Of a stretch of DNA of 64,000 nucleotides, positions 35,131 through 43,237 are shown one piece after another; position 1 is the first letter of the stretch; the number at the start of each line of letters is the position of its first letter. The notes beneath the pieces are model-generated. The model saw nothing but the letters and a program-made list of their open reading frames with translations. It was not told the DNA's origin and did no database searches. The position numbers were made by a program, and so were the translations under genes. The stretch spans positions 8,673,001-8,737,000 of the forward strand of contig NZ_CP008953.1 of assembly GCF_000732925.1 (NCBI RefSeq). Reading direction: 5' to 3'. This DNA is from Amycolatopsis japonica. GTDB taxonomy: Bacteria; Actinomycetota; Actinomycetes; Mycobacteriales; Pseudonocardiaceae.

Positions 35131-35694
35131 TCAGGACAGACCGAGATCGTCCTTGTTCAGGATGTAACGGTATTCGAGGCCTTCCTTCTCGATGGCCTCG
35201 CGCGCTCCGGTGTCCCGGTCGACGACCGTCGCGACACCGACCACGTTCGCTCCGGCCTCGCGCAGCGCCTCGACGGCGGTGAGGACGCTGCCACCGGTGG
35301 TCGAGGTGTCCTCGACGGCCAGCACGCGCTGCCCCAGCACCTCGACGCCTTCGATCCGGCGCTGCATGCCGTGTTCCTTGACGGCCTTGCGGACGACGAA
35401 CGCGTCGAGCACGACGCCGTCGGTCGCCGCGGAGTGCAGCATCGCCAGCGCCACCGGGTCCGCGCCGAGGGTCAGGCCGCCGGCGGCGACGTAGTCCCAG
35501 TCGTGCGTGAGCTGCCGGAGCAGCTTCCCGATGAGCGGCGCGGCCGCGTGATGCAGCGTCGCCCGCCGAAGGTCGATGTAGTAGTCGGCTTCCTTGCCAG
35601 AGGACAAGGTCACCTTGCCGTGCACGACGGCGAGTTCGCCGACCAGTCTCGCCAGTTCGAGTTTCGCCGCTTGATCCAACCCGGGGTACGCCAC
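35131..35694 (-). CDS. pyrE: Orotate phosphoribosyltransferase
   Basis: 187 residues, converting orotate and PRPP to OMP in de novo pyrimidine synthesis. VTLSSGKEADYYIDLRRATL, GGLTLGADPVA, VVRKAVKEHGMQRRIEG and the PRPP motif VLAVEDTSTTGGS match actinobacterial PyrE end to end. GTG 35694 is used because homologues start here; an upstream in-frame GTG at 35748 would add 18 residues and overlap the FtsX gene stop. A strong terminator follows. Confidence 0.96.
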   Translation of the reverse strand: MAYPGLDQAAKLELARLVGELAVVHGKVTLSSGKEADYYIDLRRATLHHAAAPLIGKLLRQLTHDWDYVAAGGLTLGADPVALAMLHSAATDGVVLDAFVVRKAVKEHGMQRRIEGVEVLGQRVLAVEDTSTTGGSVLTAVEALREAGANVVGVATVVDRDTGAREAIEKEGLEYRYILNKDDLGLS

Positions 35695-35740
35695 GGCCGA
35701 GAGTCTTACACACGGCCCGCCGGGTCCTTCGACGGTAGCT

Positions 35741-38275
35741 CTAGTCACTGCCGGCCGTCGCCGCGTCGACGGCCGGGCCGCGGGTGGCCGCCCAGGCCGG
35801 GATCAGGGTCGCCGCCAGCGCGAGGGCCGCGGCGAGCCCGATGATGGTCAGGTAGATCAACGGCGAGCCCATCGGCAGCAGCGAATCGGCCGCCACCAGG
35901 CAGAACGGGACGATCGCGCCCGCCGAGACGACGGTGCCGAGCACGATCCCGACCAGTGCGACGAGCCCGCCTTCGAAGCCGGCCATCCGCAGCACCTGTG
36001 CCCTCGTCGAGCCGGTGAGCCGCTGGAGGCCGAACTCGCGGCGTCGCCGCACGGTCGCCATCACGAGCGTGTTGGCGACCGAAATCACCGTGTAGGCGAT
36101 GATCATCCCGACCAGCAGGTAGTTCACCCACGCGCCGACGGCCTGGTCCTTGTCGTGCGCCGCGACGAGCGCCGCCCGGTCGCCGACGGACACCGGCAGT
36201 CCGGCCGTCGCCTCGCGGAGCCGCTCGGTGAGCACCGCCGGATCGACGTCCGGGGCGGCGCGGACCAGCATCTGCGGGGCGAGCCCGGCGGTGGTGTGCG
36301 GGGCCAGGAGACCGGCCGGGAGCAGCAGGCTTTCGAAGCCGGGGCGCTGGCTGGTCACCGCGACGACCTTGACGTCGACGGGCACGCCGTCGCCGAGCCG
36401 CAGGCTGAGCGTGTCGCCGAGGCCGCGCCCATAGTCCTTCGCGAAGACCTCGGGGAGCGCGACGGTCAAGCCGGTCAGCGCCGTCAGATCGCCCTGGGTC
36501 ACCTTGGTGTCGGTCGTGGCGGCCGCGCCGGAAGCGGTGAGGCCGATCGCCGGACGCCCCTCGTCGGAGGAGTCGTACGGCTTCTCGAGGAACACGCTGC
36601 TGGTGACGTACTCGGACGCGCCGGCGACGCCGGGCACGGCCTGGATGCGCTGGACGAGGTCCGGGGACAGCCCGCCCGCGACGGAACCGATCACGGCGTC
36701 CGCCCGGACGTCTTCGGTGAAGGCCTGGTTCGCCAGCTCCTGCTGGGTGGTCTGCAGGTAGATGTTCGCGGTCGCGATGCCGACGGCGAGCATGATCGGG
36801 GTGACCGCGCCCGCCGCCCGGACGATGCCGGCGCGGGTGTTGAGCACGGCGAGTTTGGCGTCGATGCCGCCGAGCAGGCGCATCGGCCACTGCAGGATCG
36901 CCGTCATCACCTTGGCGACGCCGGGCGTGATCATCGCGACGCCGATCGCCCAGAGGATCACCGCGGGGCCGGCGGTACTGGCCGCGATCGGTCCGGTCAT
37001 CACCGCGACGGTCACGATGGCCAGCGCGGTGCCGCCGCCGAAGCAAAGAGCGGCGACGATGAAGCGCGTCGGGGTCAGCCAGCGGCGGGTGACCGCGGCC
37101 TCGGCGAGCGCCTCGGTCGGCCGGATCTTCCCGGCGCGACGGCCGGCGACGAAGGCGGCGATGAACACCGCGAGCATCGCGGCTCCCGCGCCGACGACGG
37201 CAGGCAGCCAGCCCTGGTAGAACCGCAGGACCGGGGGCACCACACCGTTCTCGACGAGCTGACCGAACAGCCACTCGCCGAGGATCGGGCCCAACAAGGC
37301 GGCGAGCGCGGTGGCCAGCAGGCCGACGGCCAGCGCTTCGCCGAGCACCATGCGCCGGAGCTGACGCGGGGTCGTGCCGATCGCCCGCATCAGCGCGAGT
37401 TCCCGCGAACGCTGCTGGGTGGACAGGCTCAGCGTGCTGGCGACGACGAACATCGCGACCATCACCGAAAGCCCACCGGACACCGCGGCGATGACGATCA
37501 GGTTGGTCCCGCTCGTATCGGCCTCGGGGAACTCCGCGACACCGCGGTCGATACCGGTCAGGACGTTCGCGCCGGACGCGGCCTCGGCGACCTTCGCCTG
37601 CACCGTTTCGACGTCGGCGCCGGGATCGGTGAAGACACCGATGACGTCGGCCTTGCCGGGGTGCCCGGAGAGCCGGGCGGCGTCGGCGGCGGAAAAGAAC
37701 ACGGCGGCCTGTGTGATCGAACGCGGCGCACCGGCCACTCCGGCGACGCGGAACGATTCGGTCTTGCCGCGCGCGGCGATCTGCACGACGTCACCGGGCT
37801 TCGCGCCCCACGAGGACTCGACGACGACCTCGCCCGCGACGGGCGCGGCACCCGCGACCAGCGCGTACGGGGTCAAGACGGCGGAGTCCCAAGCGTGGCC
37901 GAGCGCGGGTTTCCCGCCCGCCGCGAGCGGGAAGCTCACTTCGCCGACGACGTCCGAGACGCCGGGAACGGACCGCAGCCGGGAGACCAGGCCGTCGTCG
38001 AGCCGGACGCGTTCGGGAAGCCGCGCGTCCTCGAACTTGCGCTTGTCGTCGGGTTCGAGGGAGGCAGGGTCCTCCTTGGGCAGCTCGAAGGTCTGGCCGC
38101 CGGTGACGAGGATCGGGGCGGCCGCGAGCCGCTGAGGTTCCGCGTTGCCGCGGATCCCCGTCTCCATCAGGCCGCCGCACGAGGCGACGATCAGCGCGCC
38201 GAAGAAGACGGCGATGAAGGTGCCGATGAAACCGCCCTTGCGCAGGCGCAAGGTCCGGAAGGCGAGTCGCAGCAT
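35741..38275 (-). CDS. ABC transporter permease with two FtsX domains (MacB-like)
   Basis: 844 residues. N-terminal helix FIGTFIAVFFGALIVASCGG, a large extracytoplasmic domain, FtsX core 1 with STLSLSTQQRSRELALMRAIGTTPRQLRRM, a second extracytoplasmic part, and FtsX core 2 with MATVRRRREFGLQRLTGSTRAQVLRM near the C-terminus. ATG 38275 overlaps the ATPase stop (TGATG). Such permeases drive mechanotransmission, lipoprotein or peptide export rather than channel transport; the cargo is unknown. Confidence 0.93.
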   Translation of the reverse strand: MLRLAFRTLRLRKGGFIGTFIAVFFGALIVASCGGLMETGIRGNAEPQRLAAAPILVTGGQTFELPKEDPASLEPDDKRKFEDARLPERVRLDDGLVSRLRSVPGVSDVVGEVSFPLAAGGKPALGHAWDSAVLTPYALVAGAAPVAGEVVVESSWGAKPGDVVQIAARGKTESFRVAGVAGAPRSITQAAVFFSAADAARLSGHPGKADVIGVFTDPGADVETVQAKVAEAASGANVLTGIDRGVAEFPEADTSGTNLIVIAAVSGGLSVMVAMFVVASTLSLSTQQRSRELALMRAIGTTPRQLRRMVLGEALAVGLLATALAALLGPILGEWLFGQLVENGVVPPVLRFYQGWLPAVVGAGAAMLAVFIAAFVAGRRAGKIRPTEALAEAAVTRRWLTPTRFIVAALCFGGGTALAIVTVAVMTGPIAASTAGPAVILWAIGVAMITPGVAKVMTAILQWPMRLLGGIDAKLAVLNTRAGIVRAAGAVTPIMLAVGIATANIYLQTTQQELANQAFTEDVRADAVIGSVAGGLSPDLVQRIQAVPGVAGASEYVTSSVFLEKPYDSSDEGRPAIGLTASGAAATTDTKVTQGDLTALTGLTVALPEVFAKDYGRGLGDTLSLRLGDGVPVDVKVVAVTSQRPGFESLLLPAGLLAPHTTAGLAPQMLVRAAPDVDPAVLTERLREATAGLPVSVGDRAALVAAHDKDQAVGAWVNYLLVGMIIAYTVISVANTLVMATVRRRREFGLQRLTGSTRAQVLRMAGFEGGLVALVGIVLGTVVSAGAIVPFCLVAADSLLPMGSPLIYLTIIGLAAALALAATLIPAWAATRGPAVDAATAGSD

Positions 38276-39072
38276 CACGCCCCCGCCCTGACCGGGCCGG
38301 TGTTCTGGCCCCTCCGCTGAGACGCGTACGTCGGGGCTGCCCAAGCACCCAGGTGGGTCATGCGTTCGGCGACGACGTCCGCGGTCGGCGCGTGCAGTTC
38401 GTCCGCGATCCGGCCGTCGGCCAGGAAGATGACGCGGTCCGCGTACGAGGCCGCCATCGGGTCGTGGGTCACCATGATCACCGTCTGACCGGTGGTGCGG
38501 ACCGAACCGCGCAGCAGTTCGAGGACCTCGGCGGCGGTGCGGGTGTCGAGCGCCCCGGTCGGCTCGTCGGCGAAGACCACCGCGGGCCGGGTGACCAGCG
38601 CCCGCGCGATCGCCACGCGTTGTGCCTGCCCGCCGGACAGTTCACCGGGAAGGTGCTTGCGGCGGCCGGAAAGCCCGACGCGGGCCAGCATCTCCTCGAC
38701 GACGCGACGATCCGGCTTGGCACCGGCGAGCTGCTGCGGGAGCGTGACGTTCTGCTCGACGGTCAGCGCCGGGAGCAGGTTGAAAGCCTGGAAGATGAAG
38801 CCCACCCGGTCGCGGCGCAGCTTCGTCAGCTTCGTCTCGCTCATCCCGGCCAGCTCCTGCCCGTCGAGCACGACGGATCCGGACGTCGGCCGGTCCAGCC
38901 CGGCCGCGCAGTGCAGGAAGGTGCTCTTGCCCGAGCCCGAAGGCCCCATCACGGCGGTGAATCCGCCACGCGGGAACGCGAGCGTCACCCCGTCCAGCGC
39001 GACGACGCCCTTGCCGTATTCCTTGCGGACGCCGTCGAGCCGGACCGCGTCTCCGTTCCACCCAGGGTTCAT
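38275..39072 (-). CDS. ABC transporter ATPase, LolD/MacB type
   Basis: 265 residues. Walker A GPSGSGKST, Q-loop FIFQAFNLLPALTVEQNV, signature LSGGQAQRVAIARAL, Walker B AVVFADEPTGALD, H-loop MVTHDP. Length and motifs match the FtsE/LolD/MacB subfamily and it is coupled to the FtsX-type permease. The palindrome GGTAGGGC-GG-GCCCTACC (39131-39148) lies 59 bp upstream and could be an operator or the end of the PepSY transcript. Confidence 0.94.
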   Translation of the reverse strand: MNPGWNGDAVRLDGVRKEYGKGVVALDGVTLAFPRGGFTAVMGPSGSGKSTFLHCAAGLDRPTSGSVVLDGQELAGMSETKLTKLRRDRVGFIFQAFNLLPALTVEQNVTLPQQLAGAKPDRRVVEEMLARVGLSGRRKHLPGELSGGQAQRVAIARALVTRPAVVFADEPTGALDTRTAAEVLELLRGSVRTTGQTVIMVTHDPMAASYADRVIFLADGRIADELHAPTADVVAERMTHLGAWAAPTYASQRRGQNTGPVRAGA

Positions 39073-39130
39073 GGTGAAAACCCTAGGAATCCCAGGTCGG
39101 AAGCACCCTGGGGCGAGCGTGCGTCTCCTT

Positions 39131-39148
39131 GGTAGGGCGGGCCCTACC
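39131..39148. promoter_or_regulatory. 18-bp GGTAGGGC palindrome
   Basis: GGTAGGGC and GCCCTACC surround GG. It overlaps the PepSY stop codon and precedes the ABC ATPase gene. It may be a weak terminator stem or an operator. Confidence 0.4.
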
Positions 39149-39623
39149 TGACCGCCCCGGTCTTGGCGTCCACGTCGAGGTCGTGCTCGATCCCCTTGCC
39201 GTCACGCAACCCGACCTGCCAGACGAGGGCACCGTCGGTGGCGCGGTCGATCTCCATCTCGTCGAGCTCGCCCGGCTGCCGTTGCTGCGCGGCCTGCAGC
39301 GCCTTGACCGCGTCGACGTCCGCCTGCGCGATCTTCGCCAGGTCGTCGCTCGGCTTCGCCGTCTGCTGATCGCCGAGGACCTGACCGCCGTCCCGGCTCA
39401 CGCGGATCTTGTGTTCCTGTCCGCCGGACGCGACCTTGATCTCCCAGCCGTCGTTCGCGGGCTCCACGTCGAACACCCGCCCGCCGGGCACGGCGGCCGC
39501 CGCGGCTTGGATCGCCTTCACCGGCTGGGCTTCCGGCCCCGGATCCGCGGGCCCCGGCGGTGGCTCGGTGGAACAAGCGGCCAGCGTCAGCGCGACCGCG
39601 ATGACGAGAAGTGATGACTTCAT
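39144..39623 (-). CDS. PepSY-domain lipoprotein
   Basis: 159 residues. Signal peptide with lipobox TLAAC places the lipid Cys at about residue 17. Two PepSY-like repeats follow: AIQAAAAAVPGGRVFDVEPANDGWEIKV and ALQAAQQRQPGEL...GALVWQVGLRDGKGIEHDLDVDAKTG. PepSY domains bind or inhibit peptidases or sense envelope ligands. The neighbouring MacB-like transporter suggests an envelope stress function, which is inference. Confidence 0.85.
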   Translation of the reverse strand: MKSSLLVIAVALTLAACSTEPPPGPADPGPEAQPVKAIQAAAAAVPGGRVFDVEPANDGWEIKVASGGQEHKIRVSRDGGQVLGDQQTAKPSDDLAKIAQADVDAVKALQAAQQRQPGELDEMEIDRATDGALVWQVGLRDGKGIEHDLDVDAKTGAVR

Positions 39624-39687
39624 GATCCGCGCGTACCCGCCCGGCGCGAGCTCGAACCGTCGCCGGGCCGGATGGCACTGTGGGGTG

Positions 39688-40225
39688 ATGGTCTCGAACG
39701 GACAGGGCTGGCTCCAGATCGGCGAGCTGACGACGGCGTTCGCGCTTTCGGCGGCGATCGGGCTGGAGCGGCAGATCAGGGGCAAGAGCGCCGGGCTGCG
39801 GACCCAGACGATCGTGGGCACGGCGTCCGCGCTGATCCTTTTGGTCAGTAAGTACGGTTTCGGCGACATCCTCGCGACCGGGCAGGTGGTACTCGACCCG
39901 TCGCGGATCGCGGCGCAGATCGTCTCCGGTGTCGGGTTCCTCGGCGCCGGGCTGATCATCACCAGGCAGGGCGCGATCCGGGGACTCACGACGGCCGCGG
40001 CGGTCTGGGAGACCGAGTTACGCGGACGGGCAGGGTGTCCTGCGCGATCTGCTCGCGCTCTGCACGAGCCACCGATGGTCGATCACGTCCTTGCGGATCA
40101 CCGACGACCGCGACGGCGAGGTGACGGTCTCACTCGACCTCACCGGCCCCGATCACGCCGCCGCCCCGACCGTGCTCGCCGCGACCGAAGGTGTGCGGTC
40201 CATCGAAACCACCGATGACGACTAG
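39688..40225 (+). pseudogene. MgtC/SapB family protein, internally deleted and frameshifted
   Basis: The N-terminal part (frame of ATG 39688) has the MgtC hallmark FALSAAIGLERQIRGKSAGLRTQT and GVGFLGAGLI...GLTTAAAVW, about four helices. Right after AAAVW (about 40010) the frame changes: the C-terminal cytoplasmic domain, YADGQGVLRDLLALCTSHRW...DRDGEVTVSLDL...SIETTDDD, continues in another frame from 40019 to TAG 40223-40225. About 60 residues including the last helix are missing between. A deletion with frameshift is the simplest reading. Confidence 0.75.
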
Positions 40226-40989
40226 GTGCGGCCCTTGCCGCCGAAACCGCCGCCGAGTTTGCGCAGCACCGCCCTCGGCAGCAATCCGCCGACCGCGACG
40301 AGCGCCTTGTACTGCAGGCTCGGCACCGAAATAACCTTGCCGCGGCGCAGATCCGCGAGCGCCTCGTCGACGACCTGGTCGACACCGAGCCAGAACGCCT
40401 TCGGTCCTGGCTTGTCCAGCCCCGCCCGCTCGTGGAACTCCGTGGTGGTGAACCCGGGGCACAGCGCCATCATGCGGATGTTCTTCGGCAGCGAGGCGGC
40501 GATGCCCTCGGTGAACGAGGTGACCCAGTTCTTGCTGGCGGTGTACGTCGAGCCGCGGCCGCTGAAGAAACCGGCGACCGAGCTGACGTTGATGATCGCG
40601 CCCTCGCCGCGGTCGATCATGCCCGGCAGCGCGGCGCGGGTCAGCCGCAGGACGGCCGTGACGTTGACGTCGAGCTGACGCTGCAGCGCGTCCGGCGGGA
40701 TGGTCCAGAAATCGCCGTTGAGGCCGAAGCCCGCGTTGTTCACCAGCAGGTCCACCGGCTCGCCTTCCAGGCGGGCTTCGACCAGCGCACGTCCGTCCAC
40801 TTCGGACAGATCGGCGGGCAGGACGACGACGTCGACGCCGTGCGCCTCGATCAGTTCCGCCGCGAAGCCCTCCAGCCGGTCGACGTCGCGGGCGACGAGC
40901 ACGAGGTCGTACCCCTCGGCGGCGAGCCGGCGCGCGAACTGCGCACCGATGCCGGCGGTGGCACCGGTGATCAGGGCGGTCTGTGTCAT
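40222..40989 (-). CDS. SDR family oxidoreductase
   Basis: 255 residues: TGATAGIG cofactor motif, NNAGF, catalytic SSVAGF...YTASK, and the long LCPGFTTTEFHERAG lid segment of the mycobacterial SDR group acting on hydrophobic substrates. ATG 40989 is used, as the region upstream has no family similarity. Its TAG stop shares CTAG with the convergent mgtC remnant. Confidence 0.92.
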   Translation of the reverse strand: MTQTALITGATAGIGAQFARRLAAEGYDLVLVARDVDRLEGFAAELIEAHGVDVVVLPADLSEVDGRALVEARLEGEPVDLLVNNAGFGLNGDFWTIPPDALQRQLDVNVTAVLRLTRAALPGMIDRGEGAIINVSSVAGFFSGRGSTYTASKNWVTSFTEGIAASLPKNIRMMALCPGFTTTEFHERAGLDKPGPKAFWLGVDQVVDEALADLRRGKVISVPSLQYKALVAVGGLLPRAVLRKLGGGFGGKGRT

Positions 40990-41110
40990 GCCGCCGAACC
41001 TACTCCTCGGTCGGATTCCGGGAAGACGCTCGGATGAGGCGAGCGTGGGGGTCACCCACCGTGGGGATTTGACGTGCAATGGCCGGAGTCGGGAAGTATC
41101 GTCCGCCCCC

Positions 41111-42244
41111 ATGGGGAAGCACAGCAGGCGCAAGCCGAGCTACCTGCCCAAAGTCGCGGTCGGCGCGGCGCCGCTGGCGTTGTTGCTCGCCGGCCCGGCC
41201 ACCGCGATCGCCACCCAGACCGACCCGTCGATCCCGCTGCCCCTCGACCACCAGCGCGAAGGCAGCCTCGACCGCGGAGCCGGCTTCACCACCGAAGGCG
41301 ACACATCCGTCTTTCGCGGTTTCTTGACCAACACCGAACGGAACGTCTTCGGCAAGGACCTCGGCGACGCGAAGGTCGTCGCGGACGTCCGCCGCTCGGT
41401 GAGCGAGACCGTCGAGACCCGCGAGAGTGTCACGGCCCGCCCGGACAAGGTCGGCGCGCTCGGCGCGGCGAAGACCACCGAGACCCTCAAGCAAGGCCAG
41501 CGCGAAGCCGTGAAGGCCGACCGCTACGGCAGCGTCGTCGCCGGGAACGAGACCGAACTCGAGCGGACCGGCGCCCGGCTGACCGAGGTCGCGCTCGACC
41601 CGCGCACCGGCGTCCCCACCTTCGTCTCCCAGGACGGCCGCGGGCTCCACGCGGCCGAGGGGACCTACCACGCCGTCCGCCCGCTGCCGGGGATCGGCGT
41701 GATCAACGAGACGGACCAGCGAGCAGGCGGCACTCTCGACCGCGCCGTCCGGCTCGACGGCGGGTTCACCGGCGACCTCGGCGGTGTCCTGGAGGCCGGT
41801 CGGTCGTCGGGCCACGCGGTCGACTTCGGTGACCTCGCGGCCGTCGGGACGACGTCGACGCAGCACGGCAACGGCCGGTTCAAGGGTGTTCTCCCGCTCG
41901 ACGTCGGCTCGGGCGCCGCCTTCGGCCAGGAACACGCGCTCGGCGGCACCGTCGGCCCGGGGACCGGGTTGGTGACCACCGGACAGGACGTGGATCTGGC
42001 GCAGCACGGCGGCGGATTCACCGGAGCCGGTTCGCACACCATCAGCGGCGACCTCGGTATCGGCGAGGTCGCGTCCGCCCGCGGCACCACGACGTCGTCC
42101 GTGCGCGGGGTGCTGCCCACCGCCGATCCTGCGCAGGCGGGGCATGTGACGCAGTCCGGGACGCTCGACCTGACGTTGCTCGGTCAGCCGGCTCACACCG
42201 GCTACGTCGCCGGAGCGCTCCCGCTGGAACTCAAACCGACTTAG
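41111..42244 (+). CDS. Secreted protein of unknown function
   Basis: 377 residues with an N-terminal signal peptide (basic KHSRRK, hydrophobic core APLALLLAGPATA). The mature part is rich in Gly, Thr and Asp, has no cysteine or membrane segment, and contains loosely recurring GxLDR/GGFTG/GxxxDFGDLA units that look like beta-rich repeats. The C-terminal GVLPLDVGSG...GVLPTADP...GALPLELKP pattern repeats three times. I recognise no family. It overlaps the convergent gene at 42241 by 4 bp at the stops. Confidence 0.75.
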   Translation: MGKHSRRKPSYLPKVAVGAAPLALLLAGPATAIATQTDPSIPLPLDHQREGSLDRGAGFTTEGDTSVFRGFLTNTERNVFGKDLGDAKVVADVRRSVSETVETRESVTARPDKVGALGAAKTTETLKQGQREAVKADRYGSVVAGNETELERTGARLTEVALDPRTGVPTFVSQDGRGLHAAEGTYHAVRPLPGIGVINETDQRAGGTLDRAVRLDGGFTGDLGGVLEAGRSSGHAVDFGDLAAVGTTSTQHGNGRFKGVLPLDVGSGAAFGQEHALGGTVGPGTGLVTTGQDVDLAQHGGGFTGAGSHTISGDLGIGEVASARGTTTSSVRGVLPTADPAQAGHVTQSGTLDLTLLGQPAHTGYVAGALPLELKPT

Positions 42245-42951
42245 GCCTGCGGCTCGATGTCGTCAGGGGTCTCGGTCTGCCAGTGGCGGCCCGGGGTCGG
42301 GGCGTTGTCGTACTCCTCGTCGAACGGGTCGACGATGTCGGCGATCTCGCCGAGGTCGCGCAGCAGCCGCTCGAGCCGCGACGGCCCGGCGTTCGGGGCG
42401 ACGCTCGCGAGCACCCACTCGTTCTCCAGCCACGCCACGCCGACGTCGCCGCCGAGCGAATCCGCCGCGTCGACGAGTTCCTGCGTGATCACCTTGCGGG
42501 CGCCCTCGGAGTCGTCCGCGAAGGCGTAGCGCTGACCGATCGGGCCGAGCATCTCGGGCATGTCCTGGCGCTGGAACGGCACGCTGGACAGCCACATCTC
42601 CAGCGGCGTCTCGTGCACGCGGTTGCAGCGCACGGCGACCACGACGGCCGGGATCTGGCCCTCGGTCTCGATGTCGAAGATGAAGACGGGGCGCCGTCCG
42701 TCGGAGGTGAAGGTGGACCCGGCCACGACGTTGACCGCCAGCTGCGCGCCGAAGTAGCCGATCGCGCCGTTGGACCACTGCCGCGGCAACCGCTCGTCCT
42801 CTTCGACGAACTGCCAGCCGCGCAGCTCGGCCCAGCGCATGCGCTCGCGATTGCGCGAGCCCTCCTTCGCCCGGTCGGCCGCGAGCAGCGCCAGCCCCGC
42901 CACCAAGGCGACGGCGGCGATGACGAACCAGATCCACGCCGGAATACCCAC
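42241..42951 (-). CDS. Membrane-anchored hypothetical protein
   Basis: 236 residues: one N-terminal membrane helix (IPAWIWFVIAAVALVAGLALL) then a soluble domain with GWQFVEEDERLP, FIFDIETEGQIPAVVVAVRCNR and the GGDVGVAWLENEWVLASV strand pair, followed by an acidic tail. The fold resembles DUF3137-like proteins found in actinobacteria, but the assignment is weak. GTG 42951. Function unknown. Confidence 0.75.
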   Translation of the reverse strand: MGIPAWIWFVIAAVALVAGLALLAADRAKEGSRNRERMRWAELRGWQFVEEDERLPRQWSNGAIGYFGAQLAVNVVAGSTFTSDGRRPVFIFDIETEGQIPAVVVAVRCNRVHETPLEMWLSSVPFQRQDMPEMLGPIGQRYAFADDSEGARKVITQELVDAADSLGGDVGVAWLENEWVLASVAPNAGPSRLERLLRDLGEIADIVDPFDEEYDNAPTPGRHWQTETPDDIEPQA

Positions 42952-43084
42952 GACGGTCAGGGTATCCCCCTGCCCTCACCGGATGTGATCGCCGGGCGCC
43001 GTGTCGCGCGCCCCTTTCGGTGCGGCACCCGGGAAAGACCACGAAAGACGCGAGGAAAGGTCGACAAATCGCCGTGTCGCCAAC

Positions 43085-43137
43085 GCCATGAAAGGTCCTT
43101 TCCTCGCGAAATTTGCAAGGAAAGGACCTTTCATGGC
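43085..43137. repeat. 53-bp hairpin (family D), second copy
   Basis: Arms start GCCATGAAAGGTCC with one internal mismatch near the loop; otherwise it matches the hairpin at 20969-21021 in length and sequence. The 286-bp gap 42952-43237 holds this and the array below, and no gene. Confidence 0.88.
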
Positions 43138-43178
43138 ACTCAGGCGAGGGAGACCAGATGCCTCGACCACCCCGGTGC

Positions 43179-43230
43179 GGCGATCACACGTGATCAGACG
43201 GACGACACGTGTGATCAGCCGGACGACTCA
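43179..43230. repeat. 21-bp periodic units (family F), second locus
   Basis: GGACGACACG begins at 43200, GGACGAC at 43221, and a degenerate GGCGATCACACG at 43179: again 21-bp steps. It is adjacent to the clpB 3' end and lies about 40 bp after a family D hairpin, as at 21046. Confidence 0.7.
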
Positions 43231-43237
43231 CGAGGCC

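Noticed and set aside
35694..35748. Upstream GTG start for pyrE
   Set aside because: It overlaps the FtsX stop region and adds residues absent from mycobacterial PyrE; start at 35694 fits family length.
36155..38320. Long plus-strand frame opposite the FtsX permease
   Set aside because: Same GC shadow effect; no start context and no family resemblance.
40700..41110. Extension of the secreted protein upstream of 41111
   Set aside because: The open frame overlaps the SDR gene antisense and has no signal-like start; the ATG at 41111 begins a proper signal peptide.
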